From positions 1-46,112 of the forward strand of contig JALSHE010000091.1 in assembly GCA_026982415.1 (NCBI GenBank): a stretch of 46,112 nt of DNA, written 5' to 3'. A model generated the notes under the pieces. It saw nothing but the letters and a program-made list of their open reading frames with translations. It had not been told where the DNA came from and made no database searches. The number at the start of each line of letters is the position of its first letter. Position 1 is the stretch's first letter. The position numbers were made by a program, and so were the translations under genes. Source of the DNA: Robiginitomaculum sp. GTDB lineage: Bacteria; Pseudomonadota; Alphaproteobacteria; Caulobacterales; Maricaulaceae. Below are positions 43,086-46,112 of this stretch, one piece after another.

Positions 43086-43691
43086 ATGATATTGAATTTT
43101 TCCTTTATTGAGCGTTGGTATGAGCGGGTAAAACAGGCGGCACGGCATAAAAATGCCGAGCGCACCTTATATACCATTTCCTTTTTCGAGAGCTTTATCT
43201 TTCCAATCCCGACTTCGGTCATGTTGGTGCCTATGGTACAATCAGATCGTAGCAAAGCTTGGCGCTATGCGTTTTGGTGTACGGTGGCGTCAGTGCTTGG
43301 CGGCATTGTTGGCTATATTATCGGCTGGTTTGCTTATGAAGCTATCGCCCTCCCTATATTGGAAAAACTGGGCAAAGTTGATAAAATTGCGGGCTTTACC
43401 GAAATGGTTGACAATTGGGGCGCAATGGCCGTGTTTGGTGCAGGACTCACCCCCTTTCCCTATAAAGTCGTGACTATTTTAGGGGGCTTGCTGAAACTAA
43501 ATTTTGCGGTATTTTTAATTGCCAGTATTTTTTCGCGCGCACTTCAGTTTTATTTTGTCGCAGGCCTGGTGTGGAAGTTCGGCGAGAGCGCAGAAGCCAT
43601 CATTAAAAAGCATTTTGCCAAATTTACTTTCGGGTTTTTAGCGCTAGTGATTGCTGGTTGGGTAATTTGGAGGTCGGTTTTTCACTCATAA
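43086..43691 (+). CDS. YqaA/DedA-like (SNARE-associated) membrane protein
   Basis: A 201-residue inner-membrane protein of the VTT/DedA superfamily. Hydrophobic segments are about 50-75, 105-125, 130-155 and 175-200. The fold mark is FFESFIFPIPTSVMLVPMV near residues 33-51 and the re-entrant part GAGLTPFPYKVVTILGG. Relatives help lipid carrier or polyamine movement across the membrane; the exact role is open. Its last 6 bases overlap the convergent murI stop. Confidence 0.87.
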   Translation: MILNFSFIERWYERVKQAARHKNAERTLYTISFFESFIFPIPTSVMLVPMVQSDRSKAWRYAFWCTVASVLGGIVGYIIGWFAYEAIALPILEKLGKVDKIAGFTEMVDNWGAMAVFGAGLTPFPYKVVTILGGLLKLNFAVFLIASIFSRALQFYFVAGLVWKFGESAEAIIKKHFAKFTFGFLALVIAGWVIWRSVFHS

Positions 43692-44504
43692 AATGACGGT
43701 TTTTACAAATCCGAACTTTGCAAACATTCTAGCCCGCGTAACATTTTTCTGGCCGCCAATAAGTAATGCCGTCTGCGGATAATCTGGCACCTTATTCAAG
43801 GTCAGCTTATTCAAAACGGACGCAGTGCGCCGCGCAATTGCGGCACCGGAATCTATCCATCTTACCTGCTGCGGCGCGGCCTCTTTCAACTGTTTCATCA
43901 TCAAAGGAAAATGCGTGCAAGCCAACACGACAATATCAATATTTTCCCCGTGATTATTTTCCTCGTGAGTATCTTCCCTGTATTTGGCAAAAAACATAGG
44001 TTTTATTTCCGCATGAATATCATCAATATTTATATCTTGTCCGGATAGCTTCCTCTCTGCCAGATCTACCAGCCCGGTAGAACCATGCAGAACGACCTGA
44101 CAGCCATTGCCAAAATCAGCGATTAGCTTATCCACATATTTACGCTTGACCGTGCCGGGTGTACCAAGAACTGCGATGGTTTTTGTCTTGCTCATTTGCG
44201 CCGCTGGCTTGACCGCAGGCACAACGCCAATAACCGGAATATCAAGAACAGCACGAATTTCCGCCAGTGCCGTGGTCGATGCCGTATTACAAGCGATCAC
44301 CACCACATCAGGGTTTACCGCTAATGCCATGGTTTTTAATAAGCCAGGCAGGCGTTCTTTCAATTGGGTTTCGGTTTTTTCGCCGTAAGGTCGAAACGCA
44401 TCATCGGCCACATAGGTAATATATAGATCCGGCATAAGCGCCCGTAACTCAGCCACAACGCTAAGCCCGCCTACACCAGAATCAAATACCAAAACATGTG
44501 TCAT
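43686..44504 (-). CDS. murI: Glutamate racemase
   Basis: Makes D-glutamate for peptidoglycan. It has 272 residues. The two catalytic cysteines are C72 in ACNTAST and C196 in ACTHFP, with the family start FDSGVGGLSV (Asp8, Ser9). The gene is complete, with an ATG at 44504. It overlaps the end of the YqaA gene on the opposite strand and is divergent from the GtrA fusion gene. Confidence 0.95.
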   Translation of the reverse strand: MTHVLVFDSGVGGLSVVAELRALMPDLYITYVADDAFRPYGEKTETQLKERLPGLLKTMALAVNPDVVVIACNTASTTALAEIRAVLDIPVIGVVPAVKPAAQMSKTKTIAVLGTPGTVKRKYVDKLIADFGNGCQVVLHGSTGLVDLAERKLSGQDINIDDIHAEIKPMFFAKYREDTHEENNHGENIDIVVLACTHFPLMMKQLKEAAPQQVRWIDSGAAIARRTASVLNKLTLNKVPDYPQTALLIGGQKNVTRARMFAKFGFVKTVIL

Positions 44505-44584
44505 AACTTTCAGATAAAACCGAATTTAGTTTATTTTTTGCTATTAAAGTGGCATAAATATGAAAATTTCAACTGTGTGTGCCA

Positions 44585-45742
44585 ATGTCCTTAAAAACTG
44601 TGTCTCTAAAAGACCGGGTAAAATCAGAACTTCCCCGGCTAATAGGCTTTTGCCTTGTCGGAGGCGGCGGGTTTATTGTGCATTCCAGCTTGGTTTTCCT
44701 GCTAACGGGGCCCTTGGCTATGGGGCCAATTCTATCCTGGTTTCCGGCTTTTATTATGGCCGTAACCTTCACCTGGCTCCTCAACCGATTTTTAACTTTC
44801 CGAGGGCTTGGCGGGCACAGCACTTCGGGTGAAGCGGCGCGGTATTTTATTGTTGAAAGCTTTGGCGCGGGCATTAATTTTACCGTCTATGCTGGTATTA
44901 TTTTTGCTAAAGTCCCGGTGCTTTCTTATCCGATATTAGCTCTGGCCTGCGGCGCTGGCGTCGCGTTTTTGTTTAACTATATTGTTTTGCGTCTCGTCGT
45001 CTATAACAAGCCCGGCGAAGCCGCGCTGCAAAAGCCGCTCGGCGCTGATATAGACGAAATTTATTATCAACACGCCATGTCGGTGCCCTTTGCCCGACGG
45101 GTGACGATTTATGCACGCCAGCGCATGTACAGACATTTTATTGCGGTTATGACGCCTGATGAAAACACGCGAATTTTAGATTTCGGAATTTCAGAAACCG
45201 AAAACGAAGAATCAAATATATTGGAGAAATCTTACCCCCACCCTCAAAATATCTGTTGCGTTGGCATTGGCGACGGCGAGGAAGTTATAAAAGCTTTCCC
45301 AAACATTTCCTATGTGCCCATAACGCCCGGCGAACCCTTGCCTTTTGCGGATAAAAGCTTTGATGTCGCTTATTCAAATGCAGTGTTTGAACATATGGGT
45401 TCGCGTACTGCCCGGTTGAAAATCTTACAAGAATTATCACGCGTCGCCAAACATGTCTATATCACCATTCCCAATCGCTGGTTCCCACTTGAGCACCACA
45501 CGGCTATTCCGCTATTGCATTTTATACCAAAACTGTTTCGGGTGTTTACTCGAAAAGGCAAATATGAATACTGGTCTGTACCGCAAAACCTTCAATTTTT
45601 AAGCCTAAGCGATTTAGAGCAGGTCTTTACGCGCGCAGGCTTAAAGGGCGTTGGCGCACGCACGGGCTTGCCGCTTGGTCCGTTCAGTTCAAATTTGGCT
45701 TATTGGACAAAAAGCGAAGCCGGAAAACAAAATGACAGGTGA
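44585..45742 (+). CDS. GtrA-like membrane domain fused to a SAM methyltransferase
   Basis: A 385-residue two-domain protein. Residues about 15-145 form a GtrA-type four-helix membrane domain (GFCLVGGGGFIVHSSLVFLL at the start, then LNRFLTFRG, AARYFIVES, and FLFNYIVLRLVVY at the end). The rest is a class I methyltransferase: motif I region ILDFGISETENEE (180s), acid end of strand two in VGIGDGEE, then LPFADKSFDVAYSNAVFEHMGS and ITIPNRWFPLEHHT. The glycine-rich loop differs from GxGxG, as in one branch of the family. GtrA proteins usually flip or hold polyprenyl-linked sugar. I use the ATG at 44585; a GTG 6 bases earlier is possible. It overlaps the next gene by 11 bases. Confidence 0.85.
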   Translation: MSLKTVSLKDRVKSELPRLIGFCLVGGGGFIVHSSLVFLLTGPLAMGPILSWFPAFIMAVTFTWLLNRFLTFRGLGGHSTSGEAARYFIVESFGAGINFTVYAGIIFAKVPVLSYPILALACGAGVAFLFNYIVLRLVVYNKPGEAALQKPLGADIDEIYYQHAMSVPFARRVTIYARQRMYRHFIAVMTPDENTRILDFGISETENEESNILEKSYPHPQNICCVGIGDGEEVIKAFPNISYVPITPGEPLPFADKSFDVAYSNAVFEHMGSRTARLKILQELSRVAKHVYITIPNRWFPLEHHTAIPLLHFIPKLFRVFTRKGKYEYWSVPQNLQFLSLSDLEQVFTRAGLKGVGARTGLPLGPFSSNLAYWTKSEAGKQNDR

Positions 45743-46112
45743 CGCGCTTAAAAAATGGATTTATGCTAGCGCAGTTCCGCTTGCAATTATGTTAATTGCT
45801 ATGTATTTCCGCCCTGTCTGGCGCGATGAGGTATGGGCTGAATACTATTCAGATATTTCCCTGAACCTGCCCCAAATCACTGATCGGCTCAAAAACAATA
45901 TACACCCCCCAAGTTATTTTTATGCTTTGCATTATTGGCGTATATTTTCAGACACTGTAATGTGGGAAAAAACCCTGAATTTGCTGGTCATTATTTGCGG
46001 TTTTTTTGCGGTCAGGGCTATTGGCCGACCATATCCAAGACAAACCGCCCTGTTTTTGCTTTTGTGCGTAGGGTCCTATTGGTTGATTTATTATGCCGGG
46101 GTTATCCGCCCT
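45732..46112 (+). CDS. GT39-like (ArnT/PMT-type) membrane glycosyltransferase, partial
   Basis: The 127 residues visible before the window ends start with a membrane helix (about 8-27). The first outer loop then has WRDEVWAEYYSD with the acid pair D32-E33 and later NIHPPSYFYALHYW, the HPP signature of polyprenyl-phosphate sugar transferases. Two more membrane segments follow. The start ATG at 45732 lies inside the last codons of the GtrA fusion gene, so the two are coupled and probably act on the same lipid-linked sugar. The rest of the gene is out of view. Confidence 0.82.
   Translation, partial: MTGDALKKWIYASAVPLAIMLIAMYFRPVWRDEVWAEYYSDISLNLPQITDRLKNNIHPPSYFYALHYWRIFSDTVMWEKTLNLLVIICGFFAVRAIGRPYPRQTALFLLLCVGSYWLIYYAGVIRP

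Noticed and set aside
1-46112. CRISPR array
   Set aside because: I saw no regularly spaced identical repeats; the repeats present are inverted or tandem pairs.

Overview
The window reads as a chromosomal segment of an aquatic alphaproteobacterium of moderate GC content. The best guess is something near the Caulobacterales/Hyphomonadales. This rests on gene order and families typical of that class: xerD, unknown genes, then aroK-aroB-CNNM/CorC; bolA, J-domain gene, cobS, cobT; prfA-prmC-DUF4167; and flagellar fliL-DUF6468-motE facing a fliF operon. No search was run, so the taxon is an inference.

Layout: (1) 1-3982, glycerol use: glpD (cut by the window edge), a lipoprotein serine hydrolase and glpK. 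(2) 4001-5561, a small accessory patch: a REP-like inverted repeat and a complete IS1595-type element (718 bp, perfect 18-bp ends, 8-bp target duplication) that has replaced the C-terminus of an AT-rich HNH nuclease gene. (3) 5571-8508, a DASS-type carrier, a secreted MORN-repeat protein and xerD. (4) 8505-13344, a periplasmic protein of unknown function, a 46-residue membrane peptide, and the operon aroK-aroB-CNNM/CorC. (5) 13350-17967, bolA, a J-domain protein, a RidA-like protein, cobS and cobT, with two large palindromic intergenic repeats. (6) 18066-23234, an NhaC antiporter, a penicillin acylase family lipase/amidase-like protein, and a DUF2130 coiled-coil protein with PD-(D/E)XK-like residues. 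(7) 23235-25380, a small oxidase-like membrane protein, a divergent LysR regulator, tRNA-Ser(GGA) and a broken partial copy of that tRNA. (8) 25492-28882, carboxylate-amine ligase, N-formylglutamate amidohydrolase, msrA and a TerC protein. (9) 29005-35138, the flagellar cluster: fliL-DUF6468-motE on one strand and fliF-fliH-fliN-fliP-fliG on the other, with overlapping or abutting junctions. (10) 35209-37962, prfA, prmC and DUF4167, with a candidate antisense-strand sRNA between the last two. (11) 38022-42934, a prolyl oligopeptidase lipoprotein, an alpha/beta hydrolase with a wax ester/diacylglycerol acyltransferase, and tRNA-Leu(CAA). (12) 43086-46112, a YqaA/DedA membrane protein, murI, a GtrA-methyltransferase fusion, and the start of a GT39-like membrane glycosyltransferase that runs off the window.

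Most of the window is core metabolism and motility. The parts most worth a second look are the IS-truncated HNH gene whose original end can be reconstructed, the DUF2130 nuclease-like protein, the GtrA-methyltransferase fusion next to a membrane glycosyltransferase, a RidA-like protein lacking the usual catalytic arginine, the unusual flagellar gene order with fliG last and no fliM, the broken tRNA-Ser copy, and the candidate sRNA. I did not find a CRISPR array, a prophage or a clear multi-gene defence island.
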